Source: Burkholderia sp. D-99 (lineage in GTDB: Bacteria > Pseudomonadota > Gammaproteobacteria > Burkholderiales > Burkholderiaceae). From it: a stretch of DNA of 64,000 nt. Within the stretch, counting starts at the first letter, position 1. Every line of letters starts with the position of its first letter. Location: contig NZ_JAAOXM010000008.1 in NCBI RefSeq assembly GCF_011605345.1, forward strand, positions 186,001-250,000. The letters are read 5' to 3'. The notes under the pieces are model-generated. The model was given only the letters and a program-made list of their open reading frames with translations. It was not told where the DNA came from and ran no database searches. The position numbers were made by a program, and so were the translations under genes. Positions 34,554 to 43,597 of the stretch are shown here, piece by piece.

Positions 34554-36893
34554 TCACCGCGTGTTGGTATCGCGCGTCTTCTGCTTGATGCACGCGATCC
34601 GGTACACGCCATCCTCGACCTCGACGCCGTGCGTGTCGTGCGTGAAGCCGGGGAAGCGCAGGTCGTACTGCTCGAGCGCCTTCAGGTAGCCGAGCAGCGG
34701 GCCGTCAGCGGGCCCCGCGTTCTCGCCGGGCATCAGCAGCGGAATGCCGGGCGGGTAGGGCACGACGCCGGTCGCGACGGTGCGGCCTTCCATTTCCGAC
34801 AGCTCCAGCATCTCGATGTCGTTGTGCACGAGATGCTCGAAGGCCTCGGCCGGGCTGTAGTCGGGCTTCGGCAGCGTCGAGAAGCCGCGCGACATCATCT
34901 CGGTCGTCTTCAGGTCGCTCATCGCGCTGAACATCAGGTCGCACAGGTCGCGCAGGCCGAGTTTGCCGTAGCGTTCCGGATAGCGCGCGACGAGTTCGGG
35001 CAGCGCCTGTTCGAGCGGCGCGTTCGCATCGTAGTCGCGCTTGAAGTCGAGCAGCGTGTTGACGAGCGTGCCCCACTTGCCCTTCGTCACGCCGAGCGAG
35101 AACAGGAACAGGATCGTGAAGTCGGTCGTCTTCTCGACGACAATCCCGTGCCGGTCGAGATACGCGGTGACGACCGTTGCCGGAACGCCGACCGGCATCA
35201 GCCCGCCGTGCGATGCGACGCCCGGCGTGACGATCGACACCTTGATCGGGTCGAGCATGCAGTAGTCGTCCTCGATATCGCCGAAGCCGTGCCACGTGTC
35301 GCCCGGATGCAGTACCCAGCACGACGGGTCGGTGGCGAGCAGCGTCTCGTCCGCTTCGTGGAAGCGCACGCGGCGACCCGTCTTGCGATCGACGACGCTG
35401 TCGGGCTGCCAGCCATTGAAGAACCAGTCGTTGTTCTCCGCGCATTCCGTATGCAGGCGCGCCAGCATCTGGCGGAACGCGACGGCCTCGCGGATCGCGT
35501 CGGTCGTCAGCGCCTCGCCGCCGGGGCCGTCCATCATCGCGGCGCTCACGTCGTTCGACGCGATGATCGCGTAGTTCGGCGACGTCGACGCATGCATCAT
35601 GTACGCCTCGTTGAAGCGCGCGTGCTCGATCGGGTTGCGGCCGTCGCGGACGTGGATGAACGACGCCTGCGACAGCGCGGCGAGCAGCTTGTGCGTCGAT
35701 TGCGTCGCGAACACGGTCGGCTTGCTCGCGTCGTGTTGCGACGGATCGCCGTGCATCGCGTGACGGTCGCGGTAGATCGGGTTGAAGCGCGCATAGCCGT
35801 ACCACGCCTCGTCGAAATGCAATCGATCGACGCTCTGGCCGAGCAGTTCCTCGACGCGCGCGACGTTGTAGCAGAGGCCGTCGTACGTCGAGTTCGTGAT
35901 CAGCGCGTGCACGGGCGTCGGGTCGATGCCGTCGCGGCCGCGCACGAGCGGGTTCGCGTCGATCGCAAGCCGCACGGCGGCGGCCGTCAGCCGCTCGGGC
36001 ATGATCGGCCCGATGATCCCGTAGTGGTTGCGCGACGGCACCAGGTAGGTCGGAATCGCGCCGGACATCGTCATCGCGTGCTCGGCCGACTTGTGGCAAT
36101 TGCGATCGCACAGCGCGACCTGGTTGCGCGTGACGCTGGCCATCAGGATCACGCGGTTCGACATCGACGAGCCGTTCGTCACGTGATACGTGCGATGCGC
36201 GCCGAACACGCGCGCCGCGTAGCGTTCGCTTTCGCCGATCGGGCCCGAGTGGTCGAGCAGCGAGCCGAGTTCGCCGACCGAGATCGACAGGTCCGAGCGG
36301 AACAGCGCTTCGCCGAAGAATTCGAAGTACGCGCGGCCGACCGGCGATTTCAGGAACGCGGTGCCACCCGTGTGGCCGGGCGTATGCCACGAATACTCGT
36401 ACACGCGCGAGAACTTCGCGAGCGCGCGGAACATCGGCGGCAGCACGGTTTCGCGGTAGCGTTCGATCGCGGCGACGATCCGGCCGCCGATGAACGCGGT
36501 GGTGTCCTCCAGCATCCAGATGAAGTCGTCGGCCTTTCGCATCGCGTCGACGGGAATCGCGGACGCGCTCGCGCGGCTCGCGAGCAGGAACACCGGCACG
36601 GTCGCGTTGCGCGCGCGCATCGCGTCGAGCACGGCCTGCGCGGGCGCGTGGCCGGCATCGTTGCCGAGTTCCCAGTTGAGCAGCAGGCACTGGATCGCCG
36701 GATCGGCGGCGACGACCGCGCAGGCATCGTCGGCGGACGTCGCGATCACGACGTCGACGAGCCGGGTGCGCAGCTCCTCGGCAAGCGCCGTCGCGGCACG
36801 CCCGGTGGCCGTGCGTTCATCGATGTCGTGCTGCACGAGCAGCGCCTTCATGCCGAGGCGGCGGAAGGCCGGTTGGGTCAAGGAAGCGGTCAT
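34554..36893 (-). CDS. adiA: Arginine decarboxylase, acid-inducible AdiA type
   Basis: Encodes 779 residues, the size of bacterial Orn/Lys/Arg decarboxylases. The N-terminal wing (about 14-140) is response-regulator-like, the PLP fold type I core follows, with Lys402 in QSTHKLLAALSQASFIHVRD as Schiff-base residue, then the C-terminal domain. The sequence around NEAYMMHASTSPNYAIIASNDV is closer to AdiA than to CadA or SpeC. It turns arginine to agmatine and CO2 while using up a proton. It is four bases downstream of the antiporter gene, forming a two-gene operon. Substrate choice among basic amino acids is inferred from similarity and the antiporter. Confidence 0.88.
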   Translation of the reverse strand: MTASLTQPAFRRLGMKALLVQHDIDERTATGRAATALAEELRTRLVDVVIATSADDACAVVAADPAIQCLLLNWELGNDAGHAPAQAVLDAMRARNATVPVFLLASRASASAIPVDAMRKADDFIWMLEDTTAFIGGRIVAAIERYRETVLPPMFRALAKFSRVYEYSWHTPGHTGGTAFLKSPVGRAYFEFFGEALFRSDLSISVGELGSLLDHSGPIGESERYAARVFGAHRTYHVTNGSSMSNRVILMASVTRNQVALCDRNCHKSAEHAMTMSGAIPTYLVPSRNHYGIIGPIMPERLTAAAVRLAIDANPLVRGRDGIDPTPVHALITNSTYDGLCYNVARVEELLGQSVDRLHFDEAWYGYARFNPIYRDRHAMHGDPSQHDASKPTVFATQSTHKLLAALSQASFIHVRDGRNPIEHARFNEAYMMHASTSPNYAIIASNDVSAAMMDGPGGEALTTDAIREAVAFRQMLARLHTECAENNDWFFNGWQPDSVVDRKTGRRVRFHEADETLLATDPSCWVLHPGDTWHGFGDIEDDYCMLDPIKVSIVTPGVASHGGLMPVGVPATVVTAYLDRHGIVVEKTTDFTILFLFSLGVTKGKWGTLVNTLLDFKRDYDANAPLEQALPELVARYPERYGKLGLRDLCDLMFSAMSDLKTTEMMSRGFSTLPKPDYSPAEAFEHLVHNDIEMLELSEMEGRTVATGVVPYPPGIPLLMPGENAGPADGPLLGYLKALEQYDLRFPGFTHDTHGVEVEDGVYRIACIKQKTRDTNTR

Positions 36894-36896
36894 GTG

Positions 36897-38429
36897 TCAT
36901 TCCCCCGTTTGTTGGGTTGCCTGGACGCTCGCGGCTACGGCCGGCGAGCGCGCGTGAAGGGTGTCGGCCTGGTGACGGCCCACGGAAATCCAGAAGGTCG
37001 CGACGAGCGCGGCGATGGTCACGGCGAGCGCGAGATAGCGCACCCAGCGCGGCGAGCGGCCGCCCGGGTGGATGTGGGTTTCCTCGATCTCGCGCTGGCG
37101 GTTGATCGACAGCTCGTAGAAGACGATCGTTGCGACGACGAAGATCAGCGACCAGCGCGTCTGCTGGCCGTCGGAGCCGACCATCGCCCACAGCGCGTAG
37201 ACGGCGCCGATCAGGCCGACGATCGTGTAGAACGTGAACTGGTGCGACGGCATCTTGCCGTAGCCGAGCACCTTGATGGCGATGCACGAGTAGATGTACG
37301 GCAGGAGCGTCATGATCACGGCGATCGACGCGATCTTGCCGAACTGCTCGCTGGCGCTCGGCGACATCGTCGCGAGCACCTGCACCGACATGATCAGCGC
37401 GACGATCGCGAGGCCCGCCGACGGCACGTTCTTCGAGTTGACGCGCGCGAACACGCCGGCGAACAGGCCGTCGTCGGCCGCGGCCTTCGCGGTCTGGCCG
37501 ACCAGCAGCGTCCAGCCCGCGAGCGAGCCGAGGCAGCCGAGCGCCGCGCACAGCGCGACCGCGTTCGCGGCCGTATTGCCGAGCGCGAGGCGCGCGGCAT
37601 CCGCGAACGGTGCGCTCGACGCGAGCAGCGCCTTGTTCGGGATCATCCCCATGATCACGGTCGAGCTGAGCACGTAGCAGACTGCGGCGAGCACCACGCC
37701 GCCGACGGTCGCGATCGGCACGTTGCGCGACGGGTTCTCGACGACGCCGGCCGATACCGACGCACTCTCGACACCGATGAACGCCCACAACGTGAAGTTC
37801 AGCGTCGCGCCGATCGCGCTGAAGCTGTTGGTGCCCGACACGTTCCAGCCGGCGAAATACACATCCTTGCTGAACCAGAACCAGCCAAACACGGCCATGC
37901 CGAGGATCGGCACCAGCGCGAAGATCGTCGTGACCGACTGCACGCGGCCGACGACGTTCGGCCCGAGGATGTTCGCGTACGTGAACAGCCAGATCACGAA
38001 GATCTGCGCGAGCGCGAACACGAGCGGGTCCTTCAGTACCGGGAAGAAATGCGTGAGATAGCCGAGGCCGGCGACCGCGAGGCCGACGTTGCCGAGCACG
38101 TTCGCGAGCCAGTAGATCAGGTTGGTCTGGTAGCCCATGTACGGGCCGAACGACTTGCGCGCATACGCGTACGGGCCGCCGGCGGCCGGGTCGATCGCGG
38201 CGAGCTTCGCGAACACGAGCGCGAGCGACACGGCGCCGACGACGGTGATCAGCCAGCCGAAGATCGCGATGCCGCCGGTGGCGGCGAGGTTCGCGGGCAG
38301 CATGAAGACGCCGGAGCCCATCATGTTGCCCGCGACCATCAGCGTGGCGGGAATGACGCCGATTTTCGGCGCGGAAACCGCGGCCGGTGTGGCGGCGGAG
38401 CGGGAGGAGGACGAGCTGGCATCGGACAT
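36897..38429 (-). CDS. adiC: Arginine/agmatine antiporter, AdiC type
   Basis: Encodes 510 residues with 12 predicted membrane helices of the APC fold. It follows E. coli AdiC closely: IGVIPATLMVAGNMMGSGVF (TM1 with Asn and Ser substrate contacts), TLNFTLWAFIGVESASV (the TM6 Trp202 equivalent), GCLGSLAGWTLLVGQTAKA (the Trp293 equivalent). It exchanges external arginine for internal agmatine in the inner membrane, removing the decarboxylation product. An N-terminal Ser/Ala extension of about 20 residues and a 30-residue C-terminal extension are extra. GGAG lies before the ATG. No adiY-like regulator is next to it. Confidence 0.9.
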   Translation of the reverse strand: MSDASSSSSRSAATPAAVSAPKIGVIPATLMVAGNMMGSGVFMLPANLAATGGIAIFGWLITVVGAVSLALVFAKLAAIDPAAGGPYAYARKSFGPYMGYQTNLIYWLANVLGNVGLAVAGLGYLTHFFPVLKDPLVFALAQIFVIWLFTYANILGPNVVGRVQSVTTIFALVPILGMAVFGWFWFSKDVYFAGWNVSGTNSFSAIGATLNFTLWAFIGVESASVSAGVVENPSRNVPIATVGGVVLAAVCYVLSSTVIMGMIPNKALLASSAPFADAARLALGNTAANAVALCAALGCLGSLAGWTLLVGQTAKAAADDGLFAGVFARVNSKNVPSAGLAIVALIMSVQVLATMSPSASEQFGKIASIAVIMTLLPYIYSCIAIKVLGYGKMPSHQFTFYTIVGLIGAVYALWAMVGSDGQQTRWSLIFVVATIVFYELSINRQREIEETHIHPGGRSPRWVRYLALAVTIAALVATFWISVGRHQADTLHARSPAVAASVQATQQTGE

Positions 38430-38864
38430 GCGACGCTCCTTGAGAAAACGTGTTGCGGTTGAGGTGGCGCGGTGTGGCGCCGGTCGACGATTCCGGTGCG
38501 GCTCGTCGTTTTAATTGACGTGGTCATGTTATCGCTTGGGTGATTTTTAATACGGGTAAACGCTGGTATTTAATAACTTGAATATTGATGAATGTCATTG
38601 AACCCGGTGAATCGGCGTTTGAACCCTGGTTCGGGTGGCACGTGCGGCAAGGCTGGGGCGCGTTTTTGCCGGTCTCGATCCTGGCAGGTGAGAACACGCC
38701 GCCGAAGCGCCGATGGATAATCGTTTTTCCGAAACGGTTAAATCGGGTTGTGATGTAAATGGCGTCGCAATCGGAGTTTGGATTTGTCGGTTATTATCGA
38801 GCGCATTATTAAATGCGCGCCGCCGGCGCGCGTGACCACCGCTTCTTCTCCCAGGACGATTCCG
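38430..38864. other. Divergent regulatory gap between adiC and nitronate monooxygenase
   Basis: Contains no gene. An A/T-rich block (38500-38600) probably holds the adiC promoter on the minus strand. On the plus-strand side two overlapping stems are drawn in the leader of the next gene: GCGCATT/AATGCGC (38801-38818, loop ATTA) and GCGCGCC/GGCGCGC (38815-38831). They share four bases and are therefore mutually exclusive. Confidence 0.5.
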
Positions 38865-39935
38865 ATGACGACGCTGCCTTCCCGTTTGCCGCTGATCCAG
38901 GCCCCGATGGTCGGTTCGCTGAGCCCGCTCGCGATCGCCGTGTGCGAAGCCGGCGGTCTCGGCTCGCTCGCCTGCGCGGCACTTGGCCCGCAGCAACTGC
39001 GCGACGAGATCGCGGCGATCCGGGTGCGCACGCCCGCAGCGTTCAACGTGAACTTCTTCTGCCATACGCCGCCGGCGCCCGATGCCGCGGTCGACGCGCG
39101 CTGGCGCGCGGCGCTCGCCGGCTACTACGCGCAAGCCGGGCTCGATCCGGCCGGCGTGAAGGGCGGCCCCGGCCGCGCGCCGTTCGACGATGCGATGTGC
39201 GCGGTCGTCGAGGAGTTGCGGCCGGCCGTCGTGAGCTTTCACTTCGGGCTCCCGGACGACACGCTGCTCGACCGCGTGCGGCGCACGGGTGCGCAGGTCG
39301 TGTCGTCCGCGACGACCGTCGAGGAAGCGCGCTGGCTGGATGCGCGCGGCGTCGACGCGATCGTTGCGCAGGGCGCGGAGGCCGGCGGCCATCGCGGGAT
39401 GTTCCTGACCGACGACATCCATGCGCAACCGGGCCTGTTCGCGTTGCTGCCGCAGATCGTCGACGCGGTGCGCGCGCCGGTGATCGCGGCCGGCGCGATC
39501 GCCGACGGGCGCGGCATCGCGGCCGCGTTCGCGCTGGGCGCGCGCGCGGTGCAGATCGGCACGGGTTACCTGCTGACGCCGCAGGCCGGCCGCTCGGCGC
39601 AGCATCGCGCGGCGGTGCGTGCCGCGCGCGACGACGGCACGCGCATGACCAACCTGTACACGGGCCGCCCCGCGCGCGGGCTGCTGACGCGCTTCATGCG
39701 CGAACAGGGGCCGATGAGCGCGCTCGCACCGGCGTTTCCGCTCGCGACGGCCGCGGTCGATCCGCTGCGCGGCGCGTTCGAGCGGCAGGGCCGCGACGAC
39801 TTCTCGCTGCTGTGGTCGGGCGAGGCCGCGGCGCTCGCGCGTGAAGAGGATGCGGGCGAGCTGACGCAACGCCTGTGGCGCGACGCGCTGGCGTGCGCGG
39901 CGGGGCTGCGCGACGCGTTTCCGCAGGCGGTCTGA
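38865..39935 (+). CDS. Nitronate monooxygenase (2-nitropropane dioxygenase family)
   Basis: Encodes 356 residues. An FMN-binding TIM-barrel with LPLIQAPMVGSLSPLAIA at the start, VVSFHFGLP with the His of the active region, AQGAEAGGHRG as the phosphate-binding loop, and RAVQIGTGYLLTP for FMN. It oxidises alkyl nitronates (such as propionate-3-nitronate) with oxygen in the cytosol; many annotated members have other roles. The start at 38865 has AGGA upstream and gives the usual N-terminus. Confidence 0.88.
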   Translation: MTTLPSRLPLIQAPMVGSLSPLAIAVCEAGGLGSLACAALGPQQLRDEIAAIRVRTPAAFNVNFFCHTPPAPDAAVDARWRAALAGYYAQAGLDPAGVKGGPGRAPFDDAMCAVVEELRPAVVSFHFGLPDDTLLDRVRRTGAQVVSSATTVEEARWLDARGVDAIVAQGAEAGGHRGMFLTDDIHAQPGLFALLPQIVDAVRAPVIAAGAIADGRGIAAAFALGARAVQIGTGYLLTPQAGRSAQHRAAVRAARDDGTRMTNLYTGRPARGLLTRFMREQGPMSALAPAFPLATAAVDPLRGAFERQGRDDFSLLWSGEAAALAREEDAGELTQRLWRDALACAAGLRDAFPQAV

Positions 39936-40015
39936 TCGACCGGGAAGGGGGCGCCGGCGCGGGATCATCGGCGTATCATCTGGGTTTTCGTCAGCCCGAT
40001 CCAGGCACCCCCACC

Positions 40016-41470
40016 ATGACTTCCGTCGACACTACCCCCGTCCTCGACCATGACAAGCTCGTTACCTTCATCGAGCGCAAGTGGAACGATGAAATCCTCC
40101 ACGCACTGACCGACTACATCGCGATCCCCGCGAAGAGCCCCGCATTCGACCCCGACTGGGCGAAGCGCGGCTATCTCGAGCGCGTTGTCACCGATGCCGC
40201 GCAGTGGGCCGAGCGGCAGCCTGTGAAGGGCCTGAAGCTCGAGATCGTGCGCCTGCCGGGCCGCACGCCGGTGATCTTCTTCGAATCGCCCGCCACACGT
40301 TCGGGCAGCACCGACACGATCCTGCTGTACGGCCACCTCGACAAGCAGCCCGAATTCGACGGCTGGCGCGCGGATCTCGGCCCGTGGACGCCGAAGTACG
40401 AGAACGGCAAGCTGTACGGCCGCGGCGGCGCCGACGACGGTTATGCGATCTACGCGAGCCTCGCCGCGCTCGGTGCGCTCGACGAACAGGGCATCGAGCG
40501 GCCGCGTTGCGTCGGCCTGATCGAGACCTGCGAGGAATCGGGCAGCTACGACCTGCTGCCGTACGTCGACGCGCTGCGCGACCGGCTCGGCCAGGTGTCG
40601 CTCGTCGTGTGCCTCGATTCGGGCGCCGGCAACTACGACCAGATGTGGCTCACCACGTCGCTGCGCGGGCTGGTGTCCGGCGACCTGCAGGTCGAGGTGC
40701 TCGAGGAAGGCGTGCACTCGGGCGTGTTCGGCGGCATCGCGCCGTCGAGCTTCCGCGTGATGCGCCAGCTGTTCGAGCGCCTCGAAGATGCGAAGAACGG
40801 CAATCTGCTGCCGGGCGTGTTCCACTGCGAGATTCCCGACAGCCGCGTGCGCGAAGCGGCCGCGGCCGCCTCGATTCTCGGCGACGCCGTGTGGAAGGGG
40901 CTGCCGTGGGCCTGCGGCGCGGACGGCAAGCCGGTGCTGCCGACCACGACCGATCCGCGCGAGGCGCTGCTGAATTCGACGTGGCGGCCGTCGCTGTCGG
41001 TCACCGGCGCGGCCGGTATGCCGGCGCTTGCCGATGCGGGCAACGTGCTGCGTCCGCGCACCGCGTTCAAGCTGTCGCTGCGCCTGCCGCCGCTCGTCGA
41101 TGCCGCGCAGGCCGTGCAGCAGCTGAAGGAATTGCTCGAACTCGATCCGCCGTACAACGCGAAGGTCACGTTCAAGCCGGACGCGGGCGCCGCGACCGGC
41201 TGGGCGGCGCCCGATCTCGCGCCGTGGCTCGCATCGTCGCTCGACGCCGCGTCGCGCCGCCACTTCGGCGCGGACTGCGCATACATGGGCCTCGGCGGCA
41301 CGATCCCGCTGATGAACGTGCTGCAGGAAGGTTTCCCGTCCGCCCAGTTCATGGTGTGCGGTGTGCTCGGGCCGAAGTCGAACGCGCACGGCCCGAACGA
41401 GTTCCTGCACGTGCCGTATGCGAAGAAGCTGACGGCGGCGGTCGCGGACGTGATCGCGACCGCGCGTTGA
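40016..41470 (+). CDS. M20-family metallopeptidase (dipeptidase-like)
   Basis: Encodes 484 residues. The metal ligands of the M20 family are visible in order: His in LLYGHLDKQPE, Asp in GRGGADDGYA, the Glu pair in ETCEESGS, Asp in VCLDSGAGN and His in SNAHGPNEFLHVP. An inserted dimerisation (lid) domain lies between about residues 210 and 390. Members hydrolyse dipeptides or acylated amino acids in the cytosol; the length and the EESGS motif point to the CNDP-like group. It lies 80 bases after the nitronate monooxygenase gene. Confidence 0.9.
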   Translation: MTSVDTTPVLDHDKLVTFIERKWNDEILHALTDYIAIPAKSPAFDPDWAKRGYLERVVTDAAQWAERQPVKGLKLEIVRLPGRTPVIFFESPATRSGSTDTILLYGHLDKQPEFDGWRADLGPWTPKYENGKLYGRGGADDGYAIYASLAALGALDEQGIERPRCVGLIETCEESGSYDLLPYVDALRDRLGQVSLVVCLDSGAGNYDQMWLTTSLRGLVSGDLQVEVLEEGVHSGVFGGIAPSSFRVMRQLFERLEDAKNGNLLPGVFHCEIPDSRVREAAAAASILGDAVWKGLPWACGADGKPVLPTTTDPREALLNSTWRPSLSVTGAAGMPALADAGNVLRPRTAFKLSLRLPPLVDAAQAVQQLKELLELDPPYNAKVTFKPDAGAATGWAAPDLAPWLASSLDAASRRHFGADCAYMGLGGTIPLMNVLQEGFPSAQFMVCGVLGPKSNAHGPNEFLHVPYAKKLTAAVADVIATAR

Positions 41471-41510
41471 GTGTCACGACTGCCCGACCCGACCTGACGG
41501 AACCTCGCCG

Positions 41511-42620
41511 ATGACCGCACTGCCGACGCCCGATACCGAACCGCTGCGCATGCGCGCCGAACCGCTGCATGCATTCGTCGCGGCGCTCTGGGAACGGGCC
41601 GGCAGCAGCGAGCGGGAGGCAAGGCTCGTTGCCGATCACCTGGTCGGCGCGAATCTCGCGGGCCACGATTCGCACGGGATCGGGATGATCCCGAACTACG
41701 TCGCGTCGTGGCGGGAAGGGCAGTTGCAACTGAACGGGCACGCGTCGATCGTCCGCGACGGCGGTGCGGTGCTGACGATCGACGGCGGGCGCGGCTTCGG
41801 CCAGGTGATCGCGTTCGAGGCGATGGTCGAAGGGATCGAGCGTGCGCGGCGCATGGGCATCTGCGCGATCGGGCTGCGCGACGTGCATCATCTCGGCCGC
41901 ATCGGGCACTGGGCCGAGCAGTGCGCGCGCGCGGGGCTCGTGTCGTTCCATTTCGTCAACGTGCCGGGCGACCTGCTGGTCGCGCCGCTGCACGGCGCCG
42001 ATCCGCGTTTCGGCACGAATCCGTTCTGCGCCGCGTATCCGCGTGCGGGCAGGCCGCTGCTGCTGCTCGATTTCGCGACGAGCGCGATCGCGTACGGCAA
42101 GACGCGCGTCGCGTACAACCAGGGCAAGCGCGTGCCGGCCGGGTCGCTGATCGACCATCGCGGCCAGCCGACCGACGATCCGGCCGTGATGCACGAGCAG
42201 CCGTTCGGTGCGCTGCTGCCGTTCGGGCTGCACAAGGGGTACGCGCTGGCAGCGATGTGCGAGATTTTCGGTGGTGCGCTCGTCGGCGGGCATACGACTT
42301 ATGGCGACACGCTGCAGAAGACGAGCGCGATCGTCAACGGGATGCTGTCGGTGCTGATCGATCCGAAAGCGTTCGATGCGGCCGATGCAGAGCGTGAAGC
42401 CGATGCGTTCGTCGCATGGGCCAAGGCGTCGCCGCAGGCCGGCGATGCGCCGGTGCAGGTGCCTGGCGAGCCGGAAGAGGCGAGCCGCGCGGCGCGCGGT
42501 GCCGGCGGTATTCCGGTCGACCGGGCGACGTGGCGGCAGATTCGCGAGAGCGCGGCGGCGGTCGGCTTCGACGACGCGGCGCTCGACGCGTGGACGCAGC
42601 GCTGCACGGAGCGCGCATGA
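41511..42620 (+). CDS. Malate/L-lactate dehydrogenase-family oxidoreductase
   Basis: Encodes 369 residues of the Ldh_2 type (malate, L-sulfolactate, ureidoglycolate and hydroxycarboxylate dehydrogenases). The signature GHDSHGIGMIPNYV and the HHLGRIGHWAEQCA motif with catalytic His are present, followed by the NAD-binding segments FGTNPFCAAYPR and ATSAIAYGK. It reduces or oxidises a 2-oxo/2-hydroxyacid with NAD(P). The substrate is not determinable. Its stop overlaps the next ATG by four bases, implying coupled translation with the TfoX-like gene. Confidence 0.88.
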   Translation: MTALPTPDTEPLRMRAEPLHAFVAALWERAGSSEREARLVADHLVGANLAGHDSHGIGMIPNYVASWREGQLQLNGHASIVRDGGAVLTIDGGRGFGQVIAFEAMVEGIERARRMGICAIGLRDVHHLGRIGHWAEQCARAGLVSFHFVNVPGDLLVAPLHGADPRFGTNPFCAAYPRAGRPLLLLDFATSAIAYGKTRVAYNQGKRVPAGSLIDHRGQPTDDPAVMHEQPFGALLPFGLHKGYALAAMCEIFGGALVGGHTTYGDTLQKTSAIVNGMLSVLIDPKAFDAADAEREADAFVAWAKASPQAGDAPVQVPGEPEEASRAARGAGGIPVDRATWRQIRESAAAVGFDDAALDAWTQRCTERA

Positions 42621-43288
42621 GCTGGCAGTCGGAGAAGGCGCACGGCGAGGAGATCGCGTATCAGCTCGCGCCGCTCGGCAAGGTCGAGGTCACGCGGTTC
42701 TTCAGCGGGGCGGCGATGCGGCTCGATGGCGTGATGTTCGGCTTCATGTCGCGCGGGTCGCTGTTCCTGCGAGTCGACGACGTGAACCGTTCGGCGTTCG
42801 TCGCGGCGGGGATGGGGGGGTTCTCGTATGTGAGGCCCACGCGTACCGTCACGCTCGAGGGCTACTACGAAACACCGGCCGACGTGCTCGAGGATGCGGG
42901 CGCGCTGTTCGACTGGTGCCGCAGCGCGTATCGCGCGGCGTTGCTGGCGGGGCCGCCGAAGCGCAAGGCGCGGGCGGCGGCGAAACCGGTGGCGGAAGTG
43001 AAACCGGCGGCGGAAGTGAAACCGGCGGCGAAATCGGCGGCGAAGCGAGCGGCGAAACGGGCGGCGAAGCCTGCGGCGAAACCGGCAGCGAAACTGGCGG
43101 CGAAACCGGCAACGAAACCGGCAACGAAACCGGCAACGAAACCGGTGGCGAAACCGGTGGCGAAATCGGTAGCGAAGCGAGCAGCGAAACCGGCAGCGAA
43201 GCCTGCGGCGAAACCGGTAGCGAAGCGAGCAGCGAAACCGGCAGCGAAACCAGCAGCAAAACCACCGGCGAAGCGCAAGCAAGCTTGA
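42617..43288 (+). CDS. TfoX N-terminal domain fused to a Lys/Ala/Pro histone-H1-like tail
   Basis: Encodes 223 residues. Residues 1-110 are a TfoX-N domain (LGKVEVTRFFSGAAMRLDGV then GFMSRGSLFLRVDDVNR). From about residue 113 the chain is low-complexity repeats of K-P-A-A, K-P-A-T, K-P-V-A and K-R-A-A units, about 25 of them, closely like eukaryotic H1 or bacterial HctB/AlgP tails. TfoX-N alone is a regulatory domain of competence proteins; the tail should bind DNA or RNA by charge. The DNA repeats have a 12-base period, so tail length may vary between strains. The ATG overlaps the previous stop (ATGA). Confidence 0.85.
   Translation: MSWQSEKAHGEEIAYQLAPLGKVEVTRFFSGAAMRLDGVMFGFMSRGSLFLRVDDVNRSAFVAAGMGGFSYVRPTRTVTLEGYYETPADVLEDAGALFDWCRSAYRAALLAGPPKRKARAAAKPVAEVKPAAEVKPAAKSAAKRAAKRAAKPAAKPAAKLAAKPATKPATKPATKPVAKPVAKSVAKRAAKPAAKPAAKPVAKRAAKPAAKPAAKPPAKRKQA
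42985..43275 (+). repeat. 12-bp tandem repeat array coding the Lys/Ala/Pro tail
   Basis: Imperfect copies of a GCGAAACCGGCG-like unit run through the 3' half of the TfoX-like gene, keeping a 12-base period and the reading frame. Strand-slippage would change the tail by four-residue steps. Confidence 0.85.
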
Positions 43289-43298
43289 TACCGATCGA

Positions 43299-43339
43299 GC
43301 GAAGCGACAGCTTCGCGAATTTCGCTTTCCTTTCTTTCG
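43299..43339 (+). terminator. Intrinsic terminator after the TfoX-like gene
   Basis: GCGAAGC (43299-43305), loop GACA and GCTTCGC (43310-43316) form a 7-bp stem, followed by a pyrimidine stretch rich in T (43321-43339). It starts 11 bases after the stop codon. The rest of the gap to 43597 shows no gene, only the leader of nnrU with its GGAG site. Confidence 0.72.
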
Positions 43340-43597
43340 ATCTCGAATGTGTCGGGGCGATTCGCGCGGCGCGTGGTTGGTGCCCGGCGGCGCATCGGCA
43401 CAGGTGCGCAAAAACATCCGGCTTGCCGCACCGCACATCCCCCGTGCTTCACAACGGCGGCCCCGGCGTTTATGATCGGCGCGGGTTGCACCCGTGTCTG
43501 GCGTGACCCGCACCGGCCTCGCCGCCGGCCCCGCGAACGGCGCATCGTACGCCGCGCGGGACGCTTCCCCACCCATCATTCCAGACGGAGACAACCG

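Noticed and set aside
34629-38462. A 1277-codon plus-strand frame opposite adiA and adiC
   Set aside because: Product is Arg/His-rich with no domain; the minus strand encodes two complete known proteins in the same place.
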